Positions 52,190 through 61,007 of a DNA stretch of 64,000 nucleotides are shown here, in pieces (position 1 is the first letter of the stretch; the number at the start of each line of letters is the position of its first letter). Location: NCBI RefSeq assembly GCF_900105395.1, contig NZ_LT629775.1, positions 9,265,501 through 9,329,500 on the forward strand, in the 5' to 3' direction. Both the position numbers and the translations under genes were made by a program. This DNA is from Streptomyces sp. TLI_053. GTDB taxonomy: Bacteria; Actinomycetota; Actinomycetes; Streptomycetales; Streptomycetaceae. Under the pieces are notes generated by a model. It made no database searches. It had not been told where the DNA came from and saw nothing but the letters and a program-made list of their open reading frames with translations.

Positions 52190-53200
52190 ATGAGGACGAC
52201 CGACGGGACCGGGACGATGACGGCCGTCGTGCAGGAGGGCTACGGCACCGATCCCGAGGCCGTGTTCCGCACGGCGCGGATCCCCCGGCCGTCCGTCGGA
52301 CCGGGCGAGGTGCTGGTGCGGGTGCTGGCCTCCAGCGTGGACCGGGGGACCTGGCACATGATGGCCGGGCTGCCGTACGCCGTCCGGCCCGTGAGCGGGC
52401 TGCGCGGGCCGAAGCTGCCCAACCCCGGCCGCGCCCTCGCCGGTGTGGTCGAGGAGGTCGGCCGTGAGGCGGCCGGGTTCGCGCCCGGCGACGAGGTCTA
52501 CGGCACGGCCGTCGCGGCCTTCGCCGAGTACGCCGTCACCCGCCCCGACCGGATCGCGCCCAAGCCGGGCGGACTGGGCTTCGAGCAGGCGGCGACGGTC
52601 CCCGTGAGCGCGCTCACCGCGCTCCAGGCGGTCCGTGACCGGGCGGAGGTCCGGCCGGGCCAGGAGGTCCTGATCACCGGGGCGGCCGGCGGCGTCGGGA
52701 CCTTCGCCGTCCAGATCGCCCGCTCCCTCGGCGCCCGGGTCACGGCTGTCGCGAGCACCGCCAAGCTCGACGCGGTACGGGCCCTGGGCGCCGAGCACGT
52801 GCTCGACTACACCCGTGACGACTTCCTGGCCGGCCCGCGGCGCTACGACGCCGTCGTGGACATCGCGGGCAACCGGACCCTGCGCGATCTGCGCCGGGCC
52901 CTCACGCCCCGGGGCAGGCTCGTCATCACCGGCGGCGAGACGAACGGCCGCTGGCTCGGCGGTACCGACCGTCAGCTGCGCGCGCAGCTGCTGTCCCCGT
53001 TCGTCGGCCAGCACCTGGGCACCTTCATCGCCTCGGAACACGCGGACGGCCTGCGCGACCTGACCGCCCTGATCGGGACGGGTGCCGTCACCCCCGTCCT
53101 CGCCGGCGTCCACCCCCTGGCCGAGACCGCCGCCGCCGTCCGCCGCCTCCTCGACGGCCGGGTCACGGGAAAGCTGGCCCTCGCCGTCCCCGCACCGTGA
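52190..53200 (+). CDS. NADPH:quinone-reductase-type medium-chain dehydrogenase
   Basis: 336 aa from ATG 52190 (AGGAG 8 bases before; the GTG at 52184 is too close). It is a zinc-free MDR: GroES-like half with GEVLVRVLASSVDRGTWHMMAGL, then Rossmann motif ITGAAGGVGTFAVQIARSLGARV and substrate end GKLALAVP. No zinc-binding Cys/His cluster is present. Such enzymes reduce quinones or enones. Repression by the divergent TetR protein suggests induction by an electrophile. Confidence 0.92.
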   Translation: MRTTDGTGTMTAVVQEGYGTDPEAVFRTARIPRPSVGPGEVLVRVLASSVDRGTWHMMAGLPYAVRPVSGLRGPKLPNPGRALAGVVEEVGREAAGFAPGDEVYGTAVAAFAEYAVTRPDRIAPKPGGLGFEQAATVPVSALTALQAVRDRAEVRPGQEVLITGAAGGVGTFAVQIARSLGARVTAVASTAKLDAVRALGAEHVLDYTRDDFLAGPRRYDAVVDIAGNRTLRDLRRALTPRGRLVITGGETNGRWLGGTDRQLRAQLLSPFVGQHLGTFIASEHADGLRDLTALIGTGAVTPVLAGVHPLAETAAAVRRLLDGRVTGKLALAVPAP

Positions 53201-53468
53201 CGCCGACGCGCCCGCCCGGCTCCGACACGCTCCGACCGGAGCCGGGGCGGCTGCCGCTCCCTGCCCGGTCCCTGCCCGCTCGCTGCTCGCTGTGCCGTCG
53301 TCCGCCGTGCTGCCGTGCTGCCGTGCCGCCGTTCCCGCCGTCGACCGGGCGTCCGGCGGCATCGCGGTCGGATCGGCGCCGACGTGCAACCTTTGCGGCC
53401 GTACGGGGGTGAGTAGGGCGGAGCGGCGGTCCGGTGGGGCCGCCGCGCGGATCGCGGAGAGGAGCGGT

Positions 53469-54113
53469 ATGACCGCGAGTGCAGTACCCGTACCGGTGGA
53501 GGACCGGTCCCGGTCGGTCGCCGGACCGACCGCCGGACCGCCTTCCCGGGCGGCTGCCGGGGAGGGCTCCGGTGTGCGGGAGCTCGGCTTCGAGGGGTTC
53601 GCCGCCACGCGCTGGCGGCGGCTGGTGCGTACCGCCTACCTGCTGACGGGGGACCACCACGAGGCCGAGGACGTGGTGCAGGCCACGCTGGCGAAGGTGT
53701 TCCGGAGCTGGTCCCGGATCAGCCGGCTGGACGAGCCGGACGCCTATGTGCACCGGGCCCTGGTGAACAACAACCTGACCCGCCACCGGCGGCGCCGGGT
53801 CAGGCAGCTGCTCGTGCCCGTCCTGCCCGAGCGGGCGCACAGCGCGGGCGCCGGCCATCGGGACGTCGAGGAGCGCTCGGTGCTGCTCCAGGCGCTGGCG
53901 GAACTGCCGCCGCGCCAGCGGGCCGTCGTCGTCCTGCGCTACTGGGAGGACATGAGCGAGCAGCAGGTCGCCGAGGTGCTCGGCTGCTCGGCGGGCAATG
54001 TGAAGAGCCAGGCCAGCCGGGGCCTGGCGAAGCTGCGCGGGCATCCGGCGCTGGCCCCGTACGCGGTGGGGACCGGTTCGACGATCGAGGGCACGAGCGG
54101 AGACAACAGGTGA
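53469..54113 (+). CDS. SigE-family ECF sigma factor
   Basis: 214 aa from ATG 53469. After a 45-residue disordered N-terminus, FEGFAATRWRRLVRTAYLLTGDHHEAEDVVQATLAKVFRSW is region 2 of the SigE70/SigE subfamily, and LAELPPRQRAVVVLRYWEDMSEQQVAEVLGCSAGNVKSQASRGLAKLR is region 4. This group is abundant in Streptomyces. It overlaps a small membrane protein gene by 4 bases, a candidate anti-sigma factor. The preceding 268-base gap holds no clear gene or promoter. Confidence 0.92.
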   Translation: MTASAVPVPVEDRSRSVAGPTAGPPSRAAAGEGSGVRELGFEGFAATRWRRLVRTAYLLTGDHHEAEDVVQATLAKVFRSWSRISRLDEPDAYVHRALVNNNLTRHRRRRVRQLLVPVLPERAHSAGAGHRDVEERSVLLQALAELPPRQRAVVVLRYWEDMSEQQVAEVLGCSAGNVKSQASRGLAKLRGHPALAPYAVGTGSTIEGTSGDNR

Positions 54114-54811
54114 TGGACACCGAGGACATGGTGCGGGGCGCGCTCCGGGGGGAGGCCGACGGGCTCACCGTGGGGGCCTGGTCGGCCGCGGCCGTGCAGG
54201 TCCACGTGCGCCGGCAGCGGCGGGGCCGCCGTTTGGCGCTGGGTGTGTCCGCCGTGGCGGCCGCGCTGGTGGTGGGCGGTACAGGTGTGGTCCTGTCGGC
54301 GGGGGACGGGGCCCGGGGGGTGGCGCCGGCGGCGCACCCCCTGCCGGCACCGTCCGGGCCGGCACCCGAGGCCGTGGTCGTGGAGCCGGGCCAGCAGGTG
54401 CCGCTGGGCCGTGAGGACTGGTGGATGCAGCTGAAGGACAAGGAGATCTGCATTCACGACCCCGTCGCCTACAAGAACAGCCAGGAGTGCGGCGGGTTCT
54501 CCTGGGCGGGAAGCGCGACCGAGATCACCATGCAGTACCTCGGGACGGGCCCGGACTACCAGGAGGGCCTGTACAACCTCGTGTACCGGGGGCCCGGGCG
54601 GGTGGCCTCGATGGCGGTCGAGCTGGAGGGTCAGGGGCACTGGGCGACCGTCGCCTCGCTCCCCGGCGACCCGGGTTTCGCCAGCGGCATCTACTGGGGG
54701 CCCGCGCTCAAGGACTCCAGCGGTCCGGGCGGCTACCCGCTCGGAGGTGTCCGGCTGGCCGCGTACGACGCCGAGGGAAGGGTACTGGCGAGCACCACGC
54801 TGTCGTCCTGA
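54110..54811 (+). CDS. Putative membrane-bound regulator or anti-sigma partner of the ECF sigma
   Basis: 233 aa; GTG 54110 overlaps the sigma stop, ATG 54113 is equally possible. The cytoplasmic part is short (TEDMVRGALRGEADGLTVGAWSAAAVQ), then one helix LALGVSAVAAALVVGGTGVVL, a Pro/Ala spacer, and an extracellular domain of about 140 residues with two cysteines in EICIHDPVAYKNSQECGGF. I do not recognise the outer domain. The sigma-next-to-membrane-protein arrangement is the usual one for anti-sigma pairs, so that role is inferred. Confidence 0.75.
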   Translation: MMDTEDMVRGALRGEADGLTVGAWSAAAVQVHVRRQRRGRRLALGVSAVAAALVVGGTGVVLSAGDGARGVAPAAHPLPAPSGPAPEAVVVEPGQQVPLGREDWWMQLKDKEICIHDPVAYKNSQECGGFSWAGSATEITMQYLGTGPDYQEGLYNLVYRGPGRVASMAVELEGQGHWATVASLPGDPGFASGIYWGPALKDSSGPGGYPLGGVRLAAYDAEGRVLASTTLSS

Positions 54812-55435
54812 GACGGCATCGGCCACGCCGGGGCACGCGGAGCGGTCCGTGGGTCCCGGCGTGGATCCGTGCGCGCACGGCAGTGCGCTACGGTCGACCG
54901 CATGCCGGGCCCGGTCCGGGCCGGTCGGTGCCGGCCCGGCGCACCCGTACCGAGGCGGCGTCGACGATCGCCGACGTCCAGTCCGGTTCACCACAGGCAC
55001 CCGGCCTGTCCGGAGCGGCCCGGTGCAGGCGGCACCACAGCCCGGCCCTGGTCCAGGCGGAGAAGCGCCGGTGCGCGGTGGCCGGTGAGACCCCGAAGGT
55101 CGGTGGCAGCTGCCGCCACGGGCATCCGCTGGTCAGGACGTAGACCACGGCGGCGAACACGGCCCGCTCGTCCAGCGGCGCGGTGCCACCGCCCTGGCGA
55201 CGCGTCGCGAACGACGGCAACAACGGCGCGACCTGGTCCCACAGGCCGTCGGGGACCAGTCGCAGCGACAGATCAGCGCCCACGGAGTCATGATGCCCGC
55301 GGAGCACCCCGATCCCACGTCATTATTGTCATGAACGTTACGAGTATTGGCCGTGTCGGCGTCCCCGTTCGGTGCCGGTCGGGCCCGGGCCCGGGTCCGG
55401 TGCCGCTCCCGGGCCGGTGCCGCTCCTGGGCCGGC
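54812..55435. other. Intergenic region with IS remnant
   Basis: Only the degraded IS5-family fragment (54888-55307) is recognisable in these 624 bases. An AT-richer stretch at 55318-55345 (CATTATTGTCATGAACG) lies beyond its start and may mark the former element end. Confidence 0.5.
54888..55307 (-). pseudogene. IS5-family transposase remnant (N-terminal part)
   Basis: About 139 codons. LRLVPDGLWDQVAPLLPSFATRRQGGGTAPLDERAVFAAVVYVLTSG, PPTFGVSPATAHRRFSAWTRAGLW and DWTSAIVDAASVR are conserved in the first half of IS5-type transposases of Streptomyces. After VDAASVR the sequence becomes an unrelated Arg/Pro-rich end, so the part with the DDE glutamate is missing. No second fragment, inverted repeat or target duplication was found. 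It is inactive. Confidence 0.75.
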
Positions 55436-56413
55436 TCAGCGCCGGTCCAGCCAGCCGGCCGCCTCCGTCGCCCAGTAGGTGAGCACGATGTCGGCGCCCG
55501 CGCGGCGGATCCCGGTGAGCGACTCCAGTACCGCGCGCTCCCGGTCGATCCAGCCGTTCGCCGCCGCCGCCTCGAGCATCGCGTACTCGCCGGACACCTG
55601 GTAGGCGGCCACCGGCACGTCGGAGAGGTCCTTCACCGCCCGGAGGACGTCCAGGTACGCCGTGGCCGGCTTCACCATGATCATGTCGGCGCCCTCGGCC
55701 AGGTCCAGCCGGGCCTCCCGCAGGCCCTCCCGCGCATTGGCCGGATCCTGCTGGTAGGTCCTGCGGTCGCCGACGAGCTGCGAGTCGACCGCCTCCCGGA
55801 ACGGCCCGTAGAAGGCGGACGCGTACTTCACCGCGTAGGCGAGCACCGCCGCCTCGGCGCGGCCCGCCCGGTCCAGCGCGGCCCGGATCGCGGCCACCTG
55901 GCCGTCCATCATGCCGCTCGGCGCGACGACGTGCGCCCCGGCCTCGACCTGCGCCACGGCCATCTCGGCGTAGATCCGCAGCGTGCGGTCGTTGTCCACC
56001 GCGCCGTGCTCGTCGAGCACCCCGCAGTGGCCGTGCTCGGTGAACTCGTCGATGCAGACGTCGCCGATGATCACCGTCCCGTCGCCCACCTCGGACCGCA
56101 CGTCGCGCAGCGCCGTGTTGAGCACGCCGTCCGGATCGAGGCCGCGCGAGCCGTCCGCGTCGTACTCCAGCGGGATCCCGAAGAGGATCACTCCGCCGAC
56201 TCCGGCCTCCACGGCCTCGACCACCGCCTTGCGCAGGGAATCGCGCGTGTGCTGGACGACACCGGGCATCGAGCCGATCGGAACCGGTTCGGTGGCGCCC
56301 TCATTGACGAACAGGGGCAGCACCATGTGGCGCGGCTCCAGAGTGGTCTCGGCGACCAGTCGTCGCAGGGCGGGGGTTCGCCGAAGCCGTCGCGGCCGCT
56401 GTTCCGGAAACAC
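55436..56413 (-). CDS. hemB: Delta-aminolevulinic acid dehydratase (porphobilinogen synthase)
   Basis: 325 aa from GTG 56413 (GAGGAGG 6 bases upstream). It joins two aminolevulinate molecules to porphobilinogen in heme synthesis. The Schiff-base lysines are in AYAVKYASAFYGPF and DMIMVKPATAYLDV. The metal region is GDVCIDEFTEHGHCGV, with one Cys of the zinc triad replaced by Asp as in other actinobacteria. Streptomyces hemB is normally beside hemA, hemC and hemD; here none is present, and the neighbours are an exporter and NRPS-PKS genes. It may be an extra copy. Whether it is a resistant target for the cluster product is hypothesis. Confidence 0.95.
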   Translation of the reverse strand: MFPEQRPRRLRRTPALRRLVAETTLEPRHMVLPLFVNEGATEPVPIGSMPGVVQHTRDSLRKAVVEAVEAGVGGVILFGIPLEYDADGSRGLDPDGVLNTALRDVRSEVGDGTVIIGDVCIDEFTEHGHCGVLDEHGAVDNDRTLRIYAEMAVAQVEAGAHVVAPSGMMDGQVAAIRAALDRAGRAEAAVLAYAVKYASAFYGPFREAVDSQLVGDRRTYQQDPANAREGLREARLDLAEGADMIMVKPATAYLDVLRAVKDLSDVPVAAYQVSGEYAMLEAAAANGWIDRERAVLESLTGIRRAGADIVLTYWATEAAGWLDRR

Positions 56414-56690
56414 CGATGTCCTCCTCGGGGTCGACTGCGGTCCAGCCTACGACCGTCCCGGCCCGCGGCCGGACACCACCACCCGGGTGCCGCAGCGGAG
56501 TTCGGCCCTTCGGCCCGGCCCCGCGGAAGCGCCGCCCGGGCCGCCGCGCCATCGGCCCCGCACCCCGCCCGGGGCCGTCCTTCGACCACGACCGGCCAAG
56601 TTGTGGAGACCGAGAGCCACTTGGAGCGATCACAAGCTCCGTGCACGTTTTTCCGCCTAGGCTCATTCCCGGACACGAGGGAGTGAATCC
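56414..56690. promoter_or_regulatory. Divergent promoter region hemB/MFS
   Basis: 277 bases without a gene. GGAGC...GCTCC arms flank GATCACAA at 56624-56641, followed by TTTTTCCGCCTAGGCT, a likely promoter portion for the MFS gene. No regulator is adjacent. Confidence 0.4.
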
Positions 56691-57875
56691 GTGCGAACCG
56701 AGTTAGCACCCGAGACCGGGACCACCGACAGGCGAGCCGTCCGGCACGCGCTGCTGATAGCGCTGGCGAACGGGATCGGCTATCTGCCCTTCGCCCTGAC
56801 CATCCCGATCCTGCCCGGCCACGTCACCGGCCGGCTGCACGGCGGCCCGGCCGAGGTCGGCGCGGTCATCAGCGGCTACGCGCTGACCGCGCTGCTCGCC
56901 CGCCCGGTGTCGGGCGTGCTGATGAACCGCCTCGGCACCCGGGCCCTGACGATCGGCGGAACGGTGCTGACCGCGCTCGCCACGGTCTGCTACCCGCTCG
57001 CCGGCTCGATCACCGAACTCATCGGCCTGCGCATGCTGCTGGGCGTCGGCATGGGTGTGATGCTGGCCGCGGTCGGGGTATGGCCGGTGCAGCTCGTCGC
57101 CGAGGACCGGCAGGGCTGGGCGCTGGGTCTGGGCGGCACGGTGAACTACGTGGCCATCGGGCTGGGCGCGCCGCTGGGATCCCTGATCGAGCACCTGGTG
57201 GGCACGGCGACCACCTTCGTGATCGCGGGACTGGTCGCCCTGCTCGTCGTCCCCATCGCGCTGTACGTGCCCGAGGTGAGACTCTCCTCGACCTCCGAAC
57301 GGGCCGGTGCCGAGCAGGGCCGGGCCGCGCTGCTCGGCGTCGTGCTGCCCAGCGTCGCGCTGGTCTTCACCGCGTTCGGCTTCGCGGCGGTCTCCAGCTT
57401 CGCGGTCGCGAAGTTCGACGCGCTCGGCGTCGCCGGGGGCGCGGTCGTGGTCACCGCCTACTCCCTGACCGTGGTACTGCTGCGGGTGGCGGGCAGCTGG
57501 ATCCGCTGGGAGGCCACCCGGCCGGTGGAGCTCGCGGGCCTGTTCCTCGTCGAGGCCCTGGGGGTCGCGCTCCTCGGGACGGCGGACGGCCTCGGCCTGG
57601 GCGTGGTCGGCGGCGTGCTCATCGGGGTGGGCATGTGGCAGATCTACCCGATGCTGGGCCTGTTCGTGGTGCGCTCGGTCAGCGAACGCCGGCGCGCCAC
57701 GGCACTGTCGACCTTCGGCGCCTGCTTCACGGTGGGCCTCGCGGCCGGCAGCGGCTCCCTCGGACTGGTCGCCGGGGCAGCCGGGTACCGGACGATGTTC
57801 CTCGTCTGCGCGGCCTGTGTCGGCCTGGGCATGCTGGTGGCCGTGGCGGCGGCCCGGGTGGCGCGGATCGACTGA
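56691..57875 (+). CDS. MFS exporter beside the NRPS-PKS cluster
   Basis: 394 aa from GTG 56691 (GAGGGA upstream), 12 membrane segments. Motif A is VSGVLMNRLGTRALTIGG after helix 2, and helix 1 is HALLIALANGIGYLPFALTIPILPGHVTG. The short length and absence of a long central loop fit small-molecule exporters. It is divergent from hemB and convergent with the NRPS gene. The likeliest role is product export. Confidence 0.88.
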   Translation: MRTELAPETGTTDRRAVRHALLIALANGIGYLPFALTIPILPGHVTGRLHGGPAEVGAVISGYALTALLARPVSGVLMNRLGTRALTIGGTVLTALATVCYPLAGSITELIGLRMLLGVGMGVMLAAVGVWPVQLVAEDRQGWALGLGGTVNYVAIGLGAPLGSLIEHLVGTATTFVIAGLVALLVVPIALYVPEVRLSSTSERAGAEQGRAALLGVVLPSVALVFTAFGFAAVSSFAVAKFDALGVAGGAVVVTAYSLTVVLLRVAGSWIRWEATRPVELAGLFLVEALGVALLGTADGLGLGVVGGVLIGVGMWQIYPMLGLFVVRSVSERRRATALSTFGACFTVGLAAGSGSLGLVAGAAGYRTMFLVCAACVGLGMLVAVAAARVARID

Positions 57876-57908
57876 CCCCGCCGGTTCCGGGGCGGTACCG
57901 GCGGGGTC
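57874..57908. terminator. Bidirectional stem-loop
   Basis: GACCCCGCCGG (57874-57884) pairs perfectly with CCGGCGGGGTC (57898-57908), 13-base loop, overlapping the MFS stop codon and facing the convergent NRPS stop. Confidence 0.7.
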
Positions 57909-57963
57909 GGTCGATGTCGGTGCGGGTCCCGCGCTGCGGGTCAGGTCGGGGCGGCCGGTGGGG

Positions 57964-60918
57964 TCACCGCCCGGCCTCGACGAGTTGTCGGACGTACGCG
58001 ACGAAGCCCGCCGCCGTCGAGTGCTCGTAGAGCTGCTTCGGTGACACCCTCGGCAGGTCCCGTTCCCGCATCTCGGCGAGGACCCGGACGACCAGCAGTG
58101 AGTTCCCGCCCAGGGTGAAGAAGTTGTCCTGCGGGCCCACCTGGGTGTTCAGGAACTTGCTCCAGATGCTCAGGACGTCGTCGGTGATCCGGTCGGAGGC
58201 GGGCGGTCCTCCCTGGGTGTCGGGGCGCCTTCGGGCGCCGGCCGGGGTGTCGGCGGAGCCCTGGCGCGGATCGGGCAGGCCGGAGACGTCCGGCTTCCCG
58301 TTGATCGTGAGCGGGATCGCGGCGACCACCGTGATCGTGGTGGGCATCATGTAGTCGGGAAGTTTCGCCCTGGCGTGCGCGAGGACCTCCGCCGGGTCAG
58401 CGGGTCGGTCGGGACCAGCGGTCCGGCCCGGGGCAGTGGTCCGGTCCGGCGCCGCGTCCAGGACCACGTAGGCGTCGATCCGGCTGCTCGCCGGGTCGTC
58501 CGGATCGTCCCGGTCGACCACGACGGCCGCCGCCGTCACCCGGGGAGCGCCCAGCAGCACGGTCCGGATCTCGTCCAGTTCGATGCGGTGCCCGCGCAGC
58601 TTGACCTGGTTGTCCAGCCGGCCGAGGTGGTCGAGGCGGCCGTCCGGGCGCAGCCGTCCCTTGTCGCCGCTGCGGTAGACGCGTTCACCGGTCGCCCCGT
58701 CGAGGGCGAACCGCTGCCCGGTCAGCTCCGGCAGGCCGAGGTACCGGTCGGCCACACCCGCGCCGCCGACCCAGATCTCACCCGGGGCGCCGGGCGGCAG
58801 CACCCGTCCCCGCTCGTCCCGGACGGACACCGACCAGCCCGGCAGCGGACGGCCGACCGACCGCGATCCCGCCGCGACCTCCTGCGGGGTCACCGTCTGG
58901 GCGGTCACGTGCACGGTGGTCTCGGTGATGCCGAACATGTTGACCACCCGGCAGTCGGAGGCCGGGTGCCGGGCGAACCAGGGCGCCAGCATGCGCACGT
59001 CGAGCGGTTCGCCGCCGAAGACGACCAGCCGCAGGGCCAGTTCCCGCCGGAGGCGTTGATCGGTGCGGACGAGCTGCGCGAACGCCGACGGTGTCTGGTT
59101 CAGCACCGTGACGCCCTGCTCGGCCAGCAGCTCGTAGAACTCCTCGGTGTCGCGGGTGGTCCAGTAGGGCACCACGACGAGGCGTCCGCCGGTGAGCAGG
59201 CAACCCCAGATCTCCCAGACGGAGAAGTCGAAGGCACTGGAGTGGAACAGCGTCCAGGTGTCGTCCGGGCCGAGCGCGAAGTCCTCGGCGGTCGCACGCA
59301 GCAGCGCCAGCACGTTGCGGTGCGGCACCACCACACCCTTGGGCGTGCCGGTGGAGCCGGAGGTGTAGATCACGTAGGCGGGACCGTCACCCCGATCGCC
59401 GCTCGGGTCGGCAGGGTTTCCGCCGGTCGTCGCCCGGTCCGCCCCGAGCTCCGTCAGCGCCGCCGGGGACAGCAGCCGCACCCCGGGAACCGACGGGAAG
59501 TCCGCGGCGGCGGTGACCACGACGGGCACCTCCGCGTTCTGCGTGGTGAAGCGCAGTCGCTGCGCCGGGTAGCGGGGATCCATCGGCACGTACGCACAGC
59601 CCGCCTTGAGCACGCCGAGCAGGGTGACGACCAGATCGGCGTCCCGTTCCAGGCAGACGCCGATCGGGCTGCCCGGCGCGACGTCCAGTGCGGACAGGCC
59701 GGCCGCCACCGCGTCCGCCCGGTCGTTCAGCTGCCGGTAGGTCAGCCGGTCGCCGTCGGCCACCAGGGCCACGGCGTCCGGCCGGGCGGTGGCCACCTGT
59801 TCGAAGGCGCGGTCGATCCGCCCCGGGACGGGAACCGTGTCGGCCGCTCCGCCCGCCCGCAGGATCGCGTCGCGTTCGGTGGGCGGCACCAGCTCCAGTT
59901 CGGCGATCGGCAGCGTTGCGGGCGCGTGCGCCAACTGGCGGGCCAGATGCGCCGCATGTGCGCAGAACTGCTGCGCGACGGAGGCGTCCACGCTGCCCCG
60001 GTCGAACCGGCAGGTCGCGTGGGAGGCGCCCCGGTCCAGTTGGACGGTGAGGGGGAAGGGCGGGACGAGGGCGGCGGTGTAGTCGCCCTCCTCGAAGGCG
60101 GGGCCCAGAACGACCCCGACCGCGGGCGGGTCCTGCGGTGCGGTCGGCGTGACGGCCGGGTCCTGCGGTGCGGTCGGCGTGACGGCCGGGTCCTGCTCGA
60201 ACCGGCGGAGGAACTCCGCGGCGGAGCAGTCCGGGTGCTCCTCCAGCGCGTGCACACGGACGACTTCACCGCTGCCGCTGTCGTCGTCGTGGGTGTCGAC
60301 GCCGGTGCCGGGCCCGCCATCGAGGTCCAACACACCGAACTCGGTGCGGTCCCCACCGGCGTACCGGCTCAGGGCCAGGGCGATCGCGGGCAGCAGGAGC
60401 CGTTCGGCCGGTTCGCCGAGGCCGCCGAGATCGATCCGTGCGCTGCCGACGAATCCTCGCAACTCCGGTTCGCCCGAGCCCCATTCGAGCCCGCGGCGTT
60501 GTGCGGGGTCCGGCCGTTCCGCGCCGCCGGGCCGGGGCGGGGCGGCGGGCGGCACACCGGGAAGGACGCCGCCCTCCTCGGCGGCCCGGCCCAGCACCCG
60601 CCGGGCGATCCGCCGGAGCGCGGCCGGCGGGACCACCGCGCGGACGGCCACCAGGACCAGGTCGGCCGTCCCGTCGGTGTACCGCAGGGCCACCGCCCGC
60701 AGTGGAGGGCCCTCCCGGTGGATCGGCCGCGAGGACTCGGCGCGTCTGCGGTGCTCCGCCGTCGGCTCGTCCGCGTCGCTGGGTACCGGGGTCTGCCAGA
60801 TCCGGAACGGACCGGGCACCGCTCCGGACAGCAGGTGCTGCGGGTCCGCGCCGGTGGGGAGCCGCAGCACCAGGCTGTGACACCCGGCGGCGGGTTCGTC
60901 GATCGTCGATGTCGTCAC
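57964..60918 (-). CDS. Single-module NRPS: degenerate condensation-like region, adenylation (Thr), carrier
   Basis: 984 aa from GTG 60918 (AGGAGG 5 bases upstream). Residues 1-330 resemble a condensation domain (PLRAVALRYTDGTADLVLVAV), but the HHxxxDG catalytic motif is absent. The adenylation domain (about 350-875) has IYTSGSTGTPKGVV, FDFSVWE, NMFGITETTVH and the lysine of TINGKPDVSGL. The specificity residues read D-F-W-N-V-G-M-V-H-K, one change from the threonine code. The carrier domain has FFTLGGNSLLVV with the phosphopantetheine Ser. A 10-residue tandem duplication (QDPAVTPTAP) marks an Ala/Pro linker. It probably loads threonine for the adjacent PKS. Confidence 0.92.
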   Translation of the reverse strand: MTTSTIDEPAAGCHSLVLRLPTGADPQHLLSGAVPGPFRIWQTPVPSDADEPTAEHRRRAESSRPIHREGPPLRAVALRYTDGTADLVLVAVRAVVPPAALRRIARRVLGRAAEEGGVLPGVPPAAPPRPGGAERPDPAQRRGLEWGSGEPELRGFVGSARIDLGGLGEPAERLLLPAIALALSRYAGGDRTEFGVLDLDGGPGTGVDTHDDDSGSGEVVRVHALEEHPDCSAAEFLRRFEQDPAVTPTAPQDPAVTPTAPQDPPAVGVVLGPAFEEGDYTAALVPPFPLTVQLDRGASHATCRFDRGSVDASVAQQFCAHAAHLARQLAHAPATLPIAELELVPPTERDAILRAGGAADTVPVPGRIDRAFEQVATARPDAVALVADGDRLTYRQLNDRADAVAAGLSALDVAPGSPIGVCLERDADLVVTLLGVLKAGCAYVPMDPRYPAQRLRFTTQNAEVPVVVTAAADFPSVPGVRLLSPAALTELGADRATTGGNPADPSGDRGDGPAYVIYTSGSTGTPKGVVVPHRNVLALLRATAEDFALGPDDTWTLFHSSAFDFSVWEIWGCLLTGGRLVVVPYWTTRDTEEFYELLAEQGVTVLNQTPSAFAQLVRTDQRLRRELALRLVVFGGEPLDVRMLAPWFARHPASDCRVVNMFGITETTVHVTAQTVTPQEVAAGSRSVGRPLPGWSVSVRDERGRVLPPGAPGEIWVGGAGVADRYLGLPELTGQRFALDGATGERVYRSGDKGRLRPDGRLDHLGRLDNQVKLRGHRIELDEIRTVLLGAPRVTAAAVVVDRDDPDDPASSRIDAYVVLDAAPDRTTAPGRTAGPDRPADPAEVLAHARAKLPDYMMPTTITVVAAIPLTINGKPDVSGLPDPRQGSADTPAGARRRPDTQGGPPASDRITDDVLSIWSKFLNTQVGPQDNFFTLGGNSLLVVRVLAEMRERDLPRVSPKQLYEHSTAAGFVAYVRQLVEAGR
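60128..60187. repeat. 30-bp tandem duplication in the NRPS gene
   Basis: Two perfect copies of a 30-bp unit (60128-60157 and 60158-60187) beginning GGGTCCTGCGGTGCGG, with a partial third, encode the QDPAVTPTAP linker repeat. In frame, so it does not break the gene. Confidence 0.85.
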
Positions 60919-60935
60919 GGGGGCCTCCTGGTCAC

Positions 60936-61007
60936 CGGGAGTCGTCGGGGGTCGTCGGGAGCAGTCGGGGGTCGTCGGGGAAGCAGTGGTCGTCGGGAAG
61001 GCAGCGG
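60936..61007. repeat. GTCGTCGGG microrepeats in the operon gap
   Basis: Several imperfect copies of GTCGTCGGGG occur in the 89-base space between the SDR stop and the NRPS start. No regulatory meaning can be assigned. Confidence 0.55.

Noticed and set aside
53163..54044. Minus-strand frame opposite the SigE-type sigma factor
   Set aside because: Sigma regions 2 and 4 are clear on the plus strand; this is a shadow.
54888..55307. Active insertion sequence
   Set aside because: The transposase lacks its catalytic C-terminal half and no terminal repeats or target duplication are visible.
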